Of a DNA stretch of 43,025 nucleotides, positions 7,659-16,515 are shown one piece after another (the first letter of the stretch is position 1; each line of letters opens with the position of its first letter). Origin of the DNA: Planctomycetales bacterium. Lineage in GTDB: Bacteria > Planctomycetota > Planctomycetia > Pirellulales > JAEUIK01. The position numbers and the translations under genes are program-made. Location: NCBI GenBank assembly GCA_020426575.1, contig JAGQPT010000429.1, forward strand, positions 1 through 43,025, in the 5' to 3' direction. Below the pieces are notes generated by a model, which searched no databases, was not told the DNA's origin, and was given only the letters and a program-made list of their open reading frames with translations.

Positions 7659-10600
7659 TCAGGCGGCTTCGGCCTCGTCGGGTTCCAGGTCTGCCGCGTC
7701 GCTGCCTTCGCCTGCCTCATCGATCGCCGGGCTGCGGCGGTGCGAACGGCGACCGTTGGTCGAAGGCTCTTCGACGACTGTTTCCACAACGACGGTCGTC
7801 GGCTGGTAAATCTGCTCGACGACGACCCCCTCGCCCGTCCCCACGTAGCGCACGACCCGCTCCGTGAATTCGCCGGCGAACTCTTCGGCACCGCCCCACT
7901 GCAATCGTCGACGCACCAGCAAACGACGCGTGCCCGCCTCTTCCTCCTCGGCGACCTCGACGTCGGCAACAGGCTCCGGTTCCGGTTCCGGTTCGGGCGT
8001 CAGTGTCGGCTCCTCATCGACGACCAGTTCGTCGGCCGGATCAGTGATCATCACTTTCGGAGACTGTACGTCGGGGAGCTCGTTGACGCGATAAAAGTCG
8101 TCGTCGGAGGGCACGACCGGCTCGACGACGGGTGTAGGTTCGACCACTGGAGTTTCGATCACTTCGACCGGTTCAACGGGCACCGGCGGTTCGACAGGTG
8201 CCGGCTTCGGCGGCTCCGGTTTCACCTCGACGCGCCGTTTTGGTTTGGCCACGGCCGCCACTCGGCGCTCCTGCTCGCGGGTCGGCTCGACAATGCTGCC
8301 CGCGGCTGACGACGCCGGCAAGTCGAACACGTTCACCCCCAACGAGGCAAAAATCCCCCGGATGTGATCATGACAGGTCAACAGGATCACCTGGCGATGA
8401 TTACCGGCGAAGTCGCGCAGCAATCGGGCCGCCGCTCGTGAACGCCGGTCGTCGAAGTTCACTAACACGTCGTCGAGCACGACCGGCAGATCAACGCCGC
8501 GATCGACGTAATAATCGACCAAGGCCAACCGCAGGGCGAGGAACAACTGTTCGCGCGTGCCCCGACTGAGGGCTTCGACGTTCCAGGTGCGACCCTGGGC
8601 ATCGTCAGCGCGGAGGATGTCGTCGTCCAACGGGGTCCACACCCGTCGGTAACGTCCGTCCGTGAGCTGCGCAAAGTATTCACTCGCTCGGGCCAGCGTC
8701 ACTGGCTGCCGCTCGCGCTCATAACGATGGCGCACGCGGTCGAAGAGGTGGCCGACGACCGTCATCACCTTCCAACGATGTGCCTGCTGGCGCAGCTGGT
8801 ATTCAACCACTTGCAATTCGAGCTGCCGGCGCCCCGTTGCGCTGCTGCGCCCCAGTGCGTCGAGCTGCTCGACCAGTTTGCCGTGCGTCTGCCAGAGTTC
8901 CTTGAGCCGCTCGTCGGCCCGTTGTGACTTTTCACCAACGCGCTCCCAGTCGGCTTCGAGCACGTCATTGTCCTGCGACTTCAGCCGTGCCCGCACCTCC
9001 TTCTCGCTGACGCCTTCGCCAATCGTTGCCGAAAGCGTGCGGTCGATGTCGGAAAGCCGCTCATCGAGCTGCCGCCGCCGCTGGCAACGACGCACGAGCG
9101 TGCGGAAGGATTCCTCGTCGTCGGCGCCCACGTCGTGCAGCAACGAGCGAACCCGTCTCCGCAGCCGACGGCCCGCCTGATTCGCTCGCCGACGTTCGTT
9201 GGCCGAACGCGCGATCCGGGCGAGCGCTTCCTGCCGTTGCTCGTCGGCGTTTCGATGCCGTTCGAGCCGCTCGGAAAGCCGATCGAGGCAACGCAACGGT
9301 TCTTCGTCAAAACGCTCCATGTCGACCGCGTCACACACTTCGTGCACTCGCCGGGTGAACTCAGCCAATAGTTTTCGGCGAGCGTCGCGTTGTTCATACA
9401 GCCGGGCCAATTCCCCCCAGGCGTCTCCCTGACGCTGTCGTTGCGTTAAAAACCCCCGGAGGCGTTTAGGCGTGAGATCCGAAGGCAAGCCGTACAGTTC
9501 GAGCGCCGCAACCCACTCGTCGTGGATCTCACGCACCTGCTGACGGGCCATTTCCAGGTGCTTTTCGGCTGCGGTCGCCTCTTCGATCATGGCCTTGCGG
9601 CGCGCGTCGACGGGAACCAATTGTTCCAGTTCAGCCAACTCGCGCTCGGCTTCTTGCAGCCGCACTGTCAGCGGACCGCGCCCCCGAGGCAGTTGTGCGT
9701 CGAGTTGTTCCCGCTGTTCATCCGCCTGTCGCATCTGCAGGGTGACGATGTCGATCTGCTTCTGACAGTCTTCGAGCCGCAAACGGGCCGCTCGCTGCAT
9801 CCAGAGCATCGATCCGCCGGAGATGGCAACGGCCAGCACCCCCAAACCGGCGTGGGACCAGCCAAACGAAAGCAACTCGGTGAAACTCCCCAGGGTCCCG
9901 GCGAGAATCATTGCCGCGCCGCCGACAAACAGGCTGCCGAGCACGACTAGGGCCCACATCGGCAACAACTGGTGCTCAAGCGAGTCTTCGGTCTCGCGTT
10001 CCAGTTCGTCGCGCCGCTGTCCCAATTGGGTGAGGCGTTCATCAGCCTGCACCCGACGCCGCAATTGCGAAACACGGTTGCCCGCCCGTTCGACGGCTTC
10101 GCTCAGGTCGGTTTCATCACGGGCAAGCACCGCCTCGGTCACCTGCTCGTCGGCGCCGGCGGCTTCGCTGCGCATCTGCTCGGCTGCTTCACGGGCCTCG
10201 GTCAACCGCTCTCGGCGTTCGCGCCAACGCCGCGCCAACGGCTTCAGTGCCTTCCAGACCTCGCGGCTGTCAAAGTCGGCAAGAGCTCCCCGCACATCGA
10301 CTGAATCGTCCGAATTCTCGGCAAATTCGACCGGAATTTCAGCTCCGGCCGCCACGGCCCGATCCCGCAGCGTGCCAATTTCCTGGTCGAGCGTCTCGAC
10401 TTCTTGCTTCAATTCCGTGATCCAGGCACGCTGTTGATCGAGGGCAACGATCTGTCCACCCGCTTCGAGAAACGCCTGGCTGACGCCGAGCTGTTCCACG
10501 TGTTGTCTAGCGACATCCATCTCGTGAGCGCGGCGGTCGACGAGCGCCCGCAGCCGGCGGATACGGTGTTGCGACTGTTCGAGGCGTGCGATCTGTTCGT

Positions 10601-11444
10601 CGGAGATGTCGGGAACGTCGCCGAGCGACTTGAGTTCCAGCCGCACCTTGCGACGCTCTTCCCAGATCTCCCGCAGGCTCAGACAGGTTTCGATCAACCG
10701 CAACTCGGTACGCAGCGACCTGGCTCGCTTGTCGAGGGCCTCGATCTCCTGGTCCAATTTGTCGCGCTGCTGACAGAGGTCATAGTACTGCGACAACGAT
10801 TGCCCCGACGCCGAGAGTTCGCTGCTGAGCCGTCGCCGCTGATCGAGCAGCCGGGCCAGTGACGAGTTTTGATCGCCAATCGCGTATATCTGCCGCCGCG
10901 TGGCTTCGAGTTCATGGCGAATTTCGTGGAGCGGCCGGCCCTGGATGCCCGTGGAAAGCTCGTAGAGCAACCTGGCCGATTCGCTGTCGTCCAGGCAGGC
11001 CAACTGCTGCAATTCGCGAATGCCGATGGCGTACACGGCCGTGTAGGTCTGTTCGTCGATGTCGCGCAGCAGACGCGACAACGCCGCGGCGCCCTCGTCG
11101 GTCGTTGCCAGCGCCGTGGTCCGCCGTGCGTCGGGCCAGTCGATCGTCACCCGATCGTGGCCCGGTGCACCGGGAGCAAAGGCAAAATCACGCAGCAGGC
11201 GGTGTGCCGCGCCGTGATCGGTCAGTTCCAGCGCGCCGCCGGCTGCGTCGGCTCCCGTCGCCGTAAAGAACCGCTGCCGCCGATCACCGGTCACGCCGTA
11301 GAGCATCGACCGCACGAACTGCATCAGCGTCGACTTGCCGACTTCATTCGGGCCGTACACGACGTTGAGACCGTCGTCCAGACTTCGCATCTCGAGATCG
11401 CGCCAGACCCCAAACCGGTCGATCGAGATCTTCTTCAGCTTCAC
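7659..11444 (-). CDS. SbcC/YhaN-like SMC-type AAA ATPase with membrane hairpin and long tail
   Basis: This 1261-residue protein starts at GTG 11444, preceded by GAGGAGG at ideal spacing; the GTGA overlaps the stop of the upstream gene by four bases. The N-terminal ATPase lobe has Walker A GPNEVGKST (about residues 32-40). Two long coiled-coil arms follow, full of Arg, Glu, Gln and Leu. Between them, in place of a zinc hook, are two membrane helices at about 493-515 and 532-550, as in Bacillus YhaN. The C-terminal lobe has the signature region LSRGTREQLFLALRLAL and Walker B VVLDDVLVNFDD. A tail of about 219 residues follows, rich in Pro, Glu and Val. Partnered with the SbcD/YhaO-like protein, it probably works in DNA end processing or repair at the membrane. 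Confidence 0.88.
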   Translation of the reverse strand: MKLKKISIDRFGVWRDLEMRSLDDGLNVVYGPNEVGKSTLMQFVRSMLYGVTGDRRQRFFTATGADAAGGALELTDHGAAHRLLRDFAFAPGAPGHDRVTIDWPDARRTTALATTDEGAAALSRLLRDIDEQTYTAVYAIGIRELQQLACLDDSESARLLYELSTGIQGRPLHEIRHELEATRRQIYAIGDQNSSLARLLDQRRRLSSELSASGQSLSQYYDLCQQRDKLDQEIEALDKRARSLRTELRLIETCLSLREIWEERRKVRLELKSLGDVPDISDEQIARLEQSQHRIRRLRALVDRRAHEMDVARQHVEQLGVSQAFLEAGGQIVALDQQRAWITELKQEVETLDQEIGTLRDRAVAAGAEIPVEFAENSDDSVDVRGALADFDSREVWKALKPLARRWRERRERLTEAREAAEQMRSEAAGADEQVTEAVLARDETDLSEAVERAGNRVSQLRRRVQADERLTQLGQRRDELERETEDSLEHQLLPMWALVVLGSLFVGGAAMILAGTLGSFTELLSFGWSHAGLGVLAVAISGGSMLWMQRAARLRLEDCQKQIDIVTLQMRQADEQREQLDAQLPRGRGPLTVRLQEAERELAELEQLVPVDARRKAMIEEATAAEKHLEMARQQVREIHDEWVAALELYGLPSDLTPKRLRGFLTQRQRQGDAWGELARLYEQRDARRKLLAEFTRRVHEVCDAVDMERFDEEPLRCLDRLSERLERHRNADEQRQEALARIARSANERRRANQAGRRLRRRVRSLLHDVGADDEESFRTLVRRCQRRRQLDERLSDIDRTLSATIGEGVSEKEVRARLKSQDNDVLEADWERVGEKSQRADERLKELWQTHGKLVEQLDALGRSSATGRRQLELQVVEYQLRQQAHRWKVMTVVGHLFDRVRHRYERERQPVTLARASEYFAQLTDGRYRRVWTPLDDDILRADDAQGRTWNVEALSRGTREQLFLALRLALVDYYVDRGVDLPVVLDDVLVNFDDRRSRAAARLLRDFAGNHRQVILLTCHDHIRGIFASLGVNVFDLPASSAAGSIVEPTREQERRVAAVAKPKRRVEVKPEPPKPAPVEPPVPVEPVEVIETPVVEPTPVVEPVVPSDDDFYRVNELPDVQSPKVMITDPADELVVDEEPTLTPEPEPEPEPVADVEVAEEEEAGTRRLLVRRRLQWGGAEEFAGEFTERVVRYVGTGEGVVVEQIYQPTTVVVETVVEEPSTNGRRSHRRSPAIDEAGEGSDAADLEPDEAEAA

Positions 11445-12733
11445 GATTGGGCCTCCTCGGCCTCGAGCCAACTCGTCCCCAGCACGATCGCCTCATCGAG
11501 CAGCCGACGGCGTTCGTGGGCATCTTCCAGTCGCAAGAAACCACGCAGGTATTGTTCGTCGCTCAATTCGCGGACGGATGACGTCTCGCCCTCTACCTCA
11601 TCCGAGGACGTGACGTTGCCGGACGTATCGATCGCCGCCTCGATGCCGATCGGCAACGAACGGTCGCTCCGCAGCGTGTCGGCTTCACGGAGCATTTCGC
11701 CGCACAAATCGTCACGTTCACGCCAATGCGGCGGCAACTCGGCGGGCGTAACCACCTCGGCGGCCACGGTCCACGCCGCCGGCGACGTCACCGCAAGTCG
11801 TTGATTGAGGCGCTCGGCAAGTTCACGCAACCAGTCGGGCCGGCTCGCCGCGCCATAGAGCGGCAGTGGCACGTTTAATTGCCAGGTCACCGCCAGATCG
11901 ACTGCAGTGACGTCAGCGGCCAGTTGTCGCGCCCGTTCCGTGAGTTTTCGCTCCACGTCGTCGAGCGTATCCGCATCCGCCGCGTCGATCGTTTCGCTCC
12001 GCCATCGCAACGCGTCGGTCGGCACAAACCAAAGCCGCGACTGGTGCTCCTGGTCGACACTGACGATCGTCGCTCCGTGGGCATCGGTTTCCGACGGATC
12101 GAGCCCCTGATGCGAGCCGGCCACGTGAGCTGCGGTATGTTTCGAGGCAAACAGCGTGCGCCGTCGGTGCGAACCACCGAAGGCCCAGTAATCGACCCCC
12201 GAGTCTTCGGCCGCCATCCGTTCCAGGGAATTGATCGGGCGCGACCGCAACGCGACTGTGTACGTCTTATCCACGTCACCGCTTCGCGACACGGCTCGTT
12301 GAGAAACGACTCCGCTACGGTCAACCGCGGTCAGCCAGACCTGCGGAAGCTTGTCCGGCGTGGCGCTGCAGTGGCCGCTCTCTCCCGGCGTCAATCGCAC
12401 GACGGCGTCCGGCAACGCGACTTGTTCCGGCCACGACTCGTCGTCGGTGGTCCCCCAGTAGACCGAAATACCGCTTTCGGCCAGACGTTCCAACTGTTGT
12501 TGCAGGAAGAGCACCCCGCGAATGCCAGCAACCGTTGGATCGATGACATCGCCGGTCAAGACGACGAAATCAACTTCCTCGCGGAGGGCGATGTCGAAAA
12601 GCCTCTCGGCGGCGCGGTACGTACAGTCGACCAACAAGTCGGCTAATGCGTCGGCGGGCCGATCGACCCCCGAGGCAACCTGCCCTAGATGCAAGTCGCT
12701 GGCGTGGAGGAAGCGAAACGTGGGTTTCGGCAT
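11441..12733 (-). CDS. SbcD/YhaO-like metallophosphoesterase with degenerate active site
   Basis: This 430-residue protein starts at ATG 12733 behind a strong AAGGAGG site. It has the Mre11/SbcD calcineurin-like fold motifs in order: FLHASDLHLG (D13, H15) and VVLTGDVID (D62). At the place of GNHD it has WGTTDDES, so the metal-bridging Asn and the catalytic His are Thr-Thr. No equivalent of the middle His motif is visible in KTYTVALRSRP. The last motif, normally GHxH, reads DYWAFGGSHRR, keeping only H189. The family stretch around AGSHQGLDPSETDAHG is conserved, so the fold and subfamily assignment look sound. The C-terminal third probably binds the ATPase encoded next. Either this is a subfamily with different metal chemistry, or nuclease activity has been lost. 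Confidence 0.85.
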   Translation of the reverse strand: MPKPTFRFLHASDLHLGQVASGVDRPADALADLLVDCTYRAAERLFDIALREEVDFVVLTGDVIDPTVAGIRGVLFLQQQLERLAESGISVYWGTTDDESWPEQVALPDAVVRLTPGESGHCSATPDKLPQVWLTAVDRSGVVSQRAVSRSGDVDKTYTVALRSRPINSLERMAAEDSGVDYWAFGGSHRRRTLFASKHTAAHVAGSHQGLDPSETDAHGATIVSVDQEHQSRLWFVPTDALRWRSETIDAADADTLDDVERKLTERARQLAADVTAVDLAVTWQLNVPLPLYGAASRPDWLRELAERLNQRLAVTSPAAWTVAAEVVTPAELPPHWRERDDLCGEMLREADTLRSDRSLPIGIEAAIDTSGNVTSSDEVEGETSSVRELSDEQYLRGFLRLEDAHERRRLLDEAIVLGTSWLEAEEAQS

Positions 12734-12920
12734 GAAGCGCCTCCTTGCGCGGTAAATCGCGATTTCGGCCCCGATTTCGCCACCGGTTGGCCAAGACGAT
12801 CGACCACGGAGAAAATCGTGCCTCCATAATCTCGGTAGTCTAGCGAATCTCGCCGGGCCGCACTACACGAACCGTTCGGCGCCGTGCCGCACTGGTGGCA
12901 GATCAGGCACCCTTACGGCG

Positions 12921-12953
12921 CGTCACCCCACCTTCGGGTGGTGTTTCGTGACG
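12921..12953 (-). terminator. Hairpin with TTCG loop after the UvrD-like helicase gene
   Basis: CGTCAC (12921-12926) pairs with GTGACG (12948-12953). Inside, CACC and GGTG close a TTCG tetraloop (12933-12936), with an internal mismatch between the two stems. It lies 13 bases past the helicase stop at 12966. No T run follows on the minus strand. The rest of the gap 12734-12965 upstream of the SbcD-like gene should contain that operon's promoter, but no clear hexamers are visible. Confidence 0.4.
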
Positions 12954-12965
12954 ATTCCGCTCAAA

Positions 12966-15023
12966 TTACGTTGACTTCCGCTGATTCGCGGTCCGCGGTC
13001 GTGCGGCCGCATCTGGCCGCCCGCCCCCGGAACGCTTGAAGTTGTGCGGATTGTCGGCGCGGCCGGTCAATTCGAAGAGAAACCGACTCGGGATCGAAGG
13101 CTGACTCTTCCCCCACTTGCGCCGTGCCTGGGCCATCGTGAGCGTCAACCGCTCTTTGGCGCGCGTCACACCCACGTAGCAAAGCCGCCGCTCCTCCTCA
13201 ACGTTGTCGTCTTCGCCGACGCTACGCCGGTGCGGCAACAGGCCCTCCTCCATTCCGACCAGATATACCTGCGGAAATTCGAGCCCCTTGGCACTGTGCA
13301 AGGTCATCAGCACCACGGCGTTGCGGGCCAGGCTCGATTCCTTCTTCTGGTCGTCCTCGCGGCCGTCCAGGGCAATGTTGTTGAGAAAGCCGCCGATGCT
13401 CGGTTCAGCCGCCCGCTGTTCGTAGGCAGCCAACGCATTGACAACTTCCTCGACGGCCGCCCAGCGCGCTGCCGCCTCACTTGGCTTGGCGTATGTCCGC
13501 TCCAAATCGTTTCGATATCCGACGGACTCGATCATTTCGCCGACCACGTCGACGAGCGACTCGCCGACGTTGAGCATCGTGCGGTGGTGCGCGTGCAGAT
13601 CACGCAGTTGTTTGATGCCAGCCTGGGCGGCTGAAGGTAGCGACCCGATAACGTCATCCTGTTGCATGACGTCCCACAACGTCGACCGCTGTTGGACTGC
13701 GGCGGCCAACAGGCCCTCGACACTCGTTTGACCGATGCCACGCGGCGGCACGTTGATGATCCGCCGCAGCGCGACCTCGTCGCGCGGTTCGTCGATCATC
13801 CGCATCAACGCCAGCATGTCGCGAACCTCGCGCCGATCGTAGAACGACAACCCGCCGATCAGCACGTAGGGGAGCTTGGCCGCCCGCAATTCGCTTTCAA
13901 AGGCCCGAGGTTGCTCATTCGTGCGGAACAAGATGGCGAAATCTCGTGGCTGCGCAATCCGCTGATACAACTGCTGCTCGATCTCCGCGACCACTTGTCG
14001 TGCCTCGGCAACCTCGTCCGGGTACTGCAGGATGCGCGGACGCTCGCCGTCCTGAATCGACGCCCGCAAACGTTTGGGGTGCCGGTTGCCGTTATGAGCG
14101 ATCAACGTGTTGGCCATTTCGAGGATCGGCGCGCAAGAGCGATAATTCTCTTCGAGCCGCACGACTTTCGCTCCCGGCCAATCGCGGGTGAACCGGAGAA
14201 TATGGCTGACCTCGGCCCCCCGCCAGCCATAGATCGACTGATCGTCATCACCCACGACGCAGAGGTTGCGATGGCCGGCCGCTAGCGCGCGAACGATGGC
14301 GTATTGATTGGCGTTCGTGTCCTGATACTCGTCGATCAACACATGGTCGAAGCGGCCCGCTTCCTCGGCCCGCACGTCGGCGTGTTCGGCGAACAATTCC
14401 TGCGTGCAGAGCAACAAGTCGTCGAAATCGACGGCTCCATTGTTCTTCAGGGCCCGCTGATAGCGACGAAACGCGCTGGCGGCCAGGTGCTCCTTGTCGG
14501 ACGCCGCCTGGCCGGTGGCGTCCTCCGGTCGCACGCCCCGAGTTTTCCATTGGCTGATGATCGCCAGCAGGTCGCCCGGCCGCAGGCGTTCATTGGGGAC
14601 GCGGATTTCCCGCAAGACGGCTCGCGCCACGCTCTCCTGGTCGCCGCGATCATAAATGGCGAACTTGGCCGGGTATCCAAGCCGCTCGATGTGACGTCGC
14701 AGAATCCGCACGCAAAGGGCGTGGAAGGTAGAGATTTGCGGCTCGTCGCCCTCGCGCCGCCTGGCCCGCGACGGTTTCCCCTTGCGGCTGGCCGATTTGC
14801 CGCTATTCAACAGGGCCGTGGCCCGCTCACGCATCTCGACGGCGGCCTTGTTGGTGAACGTGACGGCGAGGATGCGCGCCGGGGACACGCCGTTACGGAT
14901 CAAATTGGCGATCCGGAACGTCACAACACGCGTCTTGCCGGTTCCGGCGCCGGCTAGCACCAGCAGAGGGCCCGAGAGGGTGTGAACCGCCTCGCGCTGA
15001 GCCGGGTTGAGCGTGTCGGCCAT
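12966..15023 (-). CDS. uvrD: UvrD/PcrA/Rep-type superfamily 1 DNA helicase
   Basis: This 685-residue protein starts at MADTLNPAQREAVH; the open frame beyond 15023 is arginine-rich noise. All SF1A motifs are present: Q-motif NPAQ, motif I AGAGTGKT (residues 24-31), Ia AVTFTNKAA, II DEYQDTN, III VVGDDDQSIYGWRGAE, IV ENYRS, V TLHSAKGLEFPQVYLVG and VI VGVTRAKERL. It is a 3'-5' ATP-driven translocase that unwinds DNA in repair and replication restart. It ends soon after motif VI with a basic, Gly-rich tail and is about the length of Rep, shorter than typical UvrD. PcrA, UvrD and Rep cannot be told apart here, so the symbol is nominal. It sits next to the SbcD/SbcC-like pair, a repair neighbourhood. 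Confidence 0.92.
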   Translation of the reverse strand: MADTLNPAQREAVHTLSGPLLVLAGAGTGKTRVVTFRIANLIRNGVSPARILAVTFTNKAAVEMRERATALLNSGKSASRKGKPSRARRREGDEPQISTFHALCVRILRRHIERLGYPAKFAIYDRGDQESVARAVLREIRVPNERLRPGDLLAIISQWKTRGVRPEDATGQAASDKEHLAASAFRRYQRALKNNGAVDFDDLLLCTQELFAEHADVRAEEAGRFDHVLIDEYQDTNANQYAIVRALAAGHRNLCVVGDDDQSIYGWRGAEVSHILRFTRDWPGAKVVRLEENYRSCAPILEMANTLIAHNGNRHPKRLRASIQDGERPRILQYPDEVAEARQVVAEIEQQLYQRIAQPRDFAILFRTNEQPRAFESELRAAKLPYVLIGGLSFYDRREVRDMLALMRMIDEPRDEVALRRIINVPPRGIGQTSVEGLLAAAVQQRSTLWDVMQQDDVIGSLPSAAQAGIKQLRDLHAHHRTMLNVGESLVDVVGEMIESVGYRNDLERTYAKPSEAAARWAAVEEVVNALAAYEQRAAEPSIGGFLNNIALDGREDDQKKESSLARNAVVLMTLHSAKGLEFPQVYLVGMEEGLLPHRRSVGEDDNVEEERRLCYVGVTRAKERLTLTMAQARRKWGKSQPSIPSRFLFELTGRADNPHNFKRSGGGRPDAAARPRTANQRKST

Positions 15024-15378
15024 CCTGTACCTGCGCTTACCCTGAAAAACGGTGACCGCCACTGTGCTGCGCCAATGCCTCGGGGCGAATGGGCACCGAC
15101 GGATCGAGCGCCAACGGCACGTGCCCTCGATTGTGCCACGATCGCGACGGCACCGTCGCCGGCGGACCGGCGATCGTAGTGGGCCGGGCGCCCCCCGGCA
15201 ATGGGCCCCGTCTGCGGTGCGCGACGTTGGTGCGGACGATCTTGACCCTTTCGCGTCGGGGCACCTAGAATGCCGGTTTTCATGAGCCGCTGTGTCAGGG
15301 GGCTCCCCGCCAGCGAGGCGGCTTCTGCGCCGTCGCCTCACTGCCTTCTTCCACGCGCTGTCAGGATTGATTACCGCC
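15024..15378. other. Divergent intergenic region
   Basis: This is 355 bases between the helicase gene (minus) and the TPR protein gene (plus). It contains a strong plus-strand promoter candidate at 15242-15271. I see no supported gene or RNA; the open frames are Arg/Pro-rich shadows. Confidence 0.6.
15242..15271 (+). promoter_or_regulatory. Sigma-70-like promoter for the TPR protein gene
   Basis: TTGACC (15242-15247) and TAGAAT (15266-15271) are separated by 18 bases. Five of six -35 and five of six -10 positions match consensus. The leader to ATG 15379 would be about 100 bases. Confidence 0.55.
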
Positions 15379-16383
15379 ATGAAGTCGGAGCGCCGGCACG
15401 AGCTCGAAGCCAACGAGTTGGCCACCAGCCTCACCAAGATCAACGAGGCCGTCCAACCGCGTGCCCGGGCCATCGTGGCCGCCGTTGTCGCGCTGGTGGC
15501 TATCCTGCTCGTCTATCAATACACCCGATCGACCTCGGCCCGCCAGCGATCCCAGGGCTGGGACGAATACGCCCAGGCCGTCGACAGTGGCGACACGTTT
15601 GCGCTCGACACGCTGGGAGACGAATTCCAGGGAGGGCCGGTCGGCAACTGGTCGCGACTGACGCTTGGCGACTACCACCTCGCCGCTGGCATCCGCGCCA
15701 GTTTTCGCGACCGCGCCGAGGCCAACACCGAAGTCAAAAAGGCGATCGACAACTATATCGCGGTGCGCGGCAACGCAGATGACGAATTGGTCCAGCAGCT
15801 CGCCTTCTTCGGCCTAGGGCGATCGTACGAGACCTTGAGCAAACTCGACGACGCCAAGACAAACTATGAGACGATCGTTGAGCGTTGGCCCGACGCGGCG
15901 CTGGCCCAAGCCGCGCAAAGCCGCCTCGATGACATCGCGCTCAAACGCACCCAAAGCTTCTACGACTGGTTCGCCAAGCAGACGCCCAAGGCCGAGTTTA
16001 TCAGCGACGGGCCGGGCACGCCGGGTAGCCGTCCTGAGTTCGACCTCAACGCGATCCCGCCGTTCGACCCCAGCACCGAGCTCGACCTCAACCTACAGAA
16101 TGGCAGCTTCGACCAGGCGCTCGGTGGCGAAACCACCGAGTCGGCACAACTCGAAAGTGACCTCTCTACCGGCTCCGCGGACGCGTCGGCCGATGCCGCC
16201 CCGTCCGAAGCGAACGCCGAAGACACAGGCACTGAAGATTCAGACGACACAAGCGTCAAAGGCGAAAACGCCAACGACAACGGCGCCAACGACACCGGTG
16301 CCGAGCAGCCCGCATCGGATACGTCCGACACGTCGCCCGACAGCGATTCATCCGCTGAATCCGATGGACCGGCACTCAATTAA
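15379..16383 (+). CDS. TPR protein with one N-terminal membrane helix, YfgM/YbgF-like
   Basis: This 334-residue protein starts at MKSERRHELEANELA. A single membrane helix at about residues 33-49 (AIVAAVVALVAILLVYQY) places the rest outside the cytoplasm. Residues 60-200 form helical repeats, including a TPR-like unit (AFFGLGRSYETLSKLDDAKT...YETIVERWPDAALAQ). The last 75 residues are acidic, Asp/Ser/Asn/Thr-rich and probably disordered. The plan resembles YfgM, which assists proteins emerging from SecYEG, but similarity is at the architecture level only. It precedes rluD on the same strand by 132 bases. Confidence 0.75.
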   Translation: MKSERRHELEANELATSLTKINEAVQPRARAIVAAVVALVAILLVYQYTRSTSARQRSQGWDEYAQAVDSGDTFALDTLGDEFQGGPVGNWSRLTLGDYHLAAGIRASFRDRAEANTEVKKAIDNYIAVRGNADDELVQQLAFFGLGRSYETLSKLDDAKTNYETIVERWPDAALAQAAQSRLDDIALKRTQSFYDWFAKQTPKAEFISDGPGTPGSRPEFDLNAIPPFDPSTELDLNLQNGSFDQALGGETTESAQLESDLSTGSADASADAAPSEANAEDTGTEDSDDTSVKGENANDNGANDTGAEQPASDTSDTSPDSDSSAESDGPALN

Positions 16384-16515
16384 CGCGCCGCCAAATAAGG
16401 CGCTGTCGACGAAGACGTTCGACGGTCGATTGCAGTCGTCGGCCTGCGCCGCGCCCCGGCAAGGGCAGCCGCATGGTACGCCGGTCGCATCGTCCCCCGC
16501 GCAATTGCTCGCACC

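Noticed and set aside
7970-8000. Tandem GGTTCC-type repeat as a microsatellite or CRISPR-like array
   Set aside because: It encodes Pro-Glu repeats inside the ATPase tail, has only a few copies and no spacers.
11870-12500. Frameshift or pseudogene explanation for the missing nuclease motifs
   Set aside because: The frame is intact, the motif regions align without gaps, and downstream family segments remain in frame.
15024-15473. N-terminal extension of the UvrD-like helicase
   Set aside because: The extension is arginine-rich with no motif, and the family start MADTLNPAQ begins at 15023.
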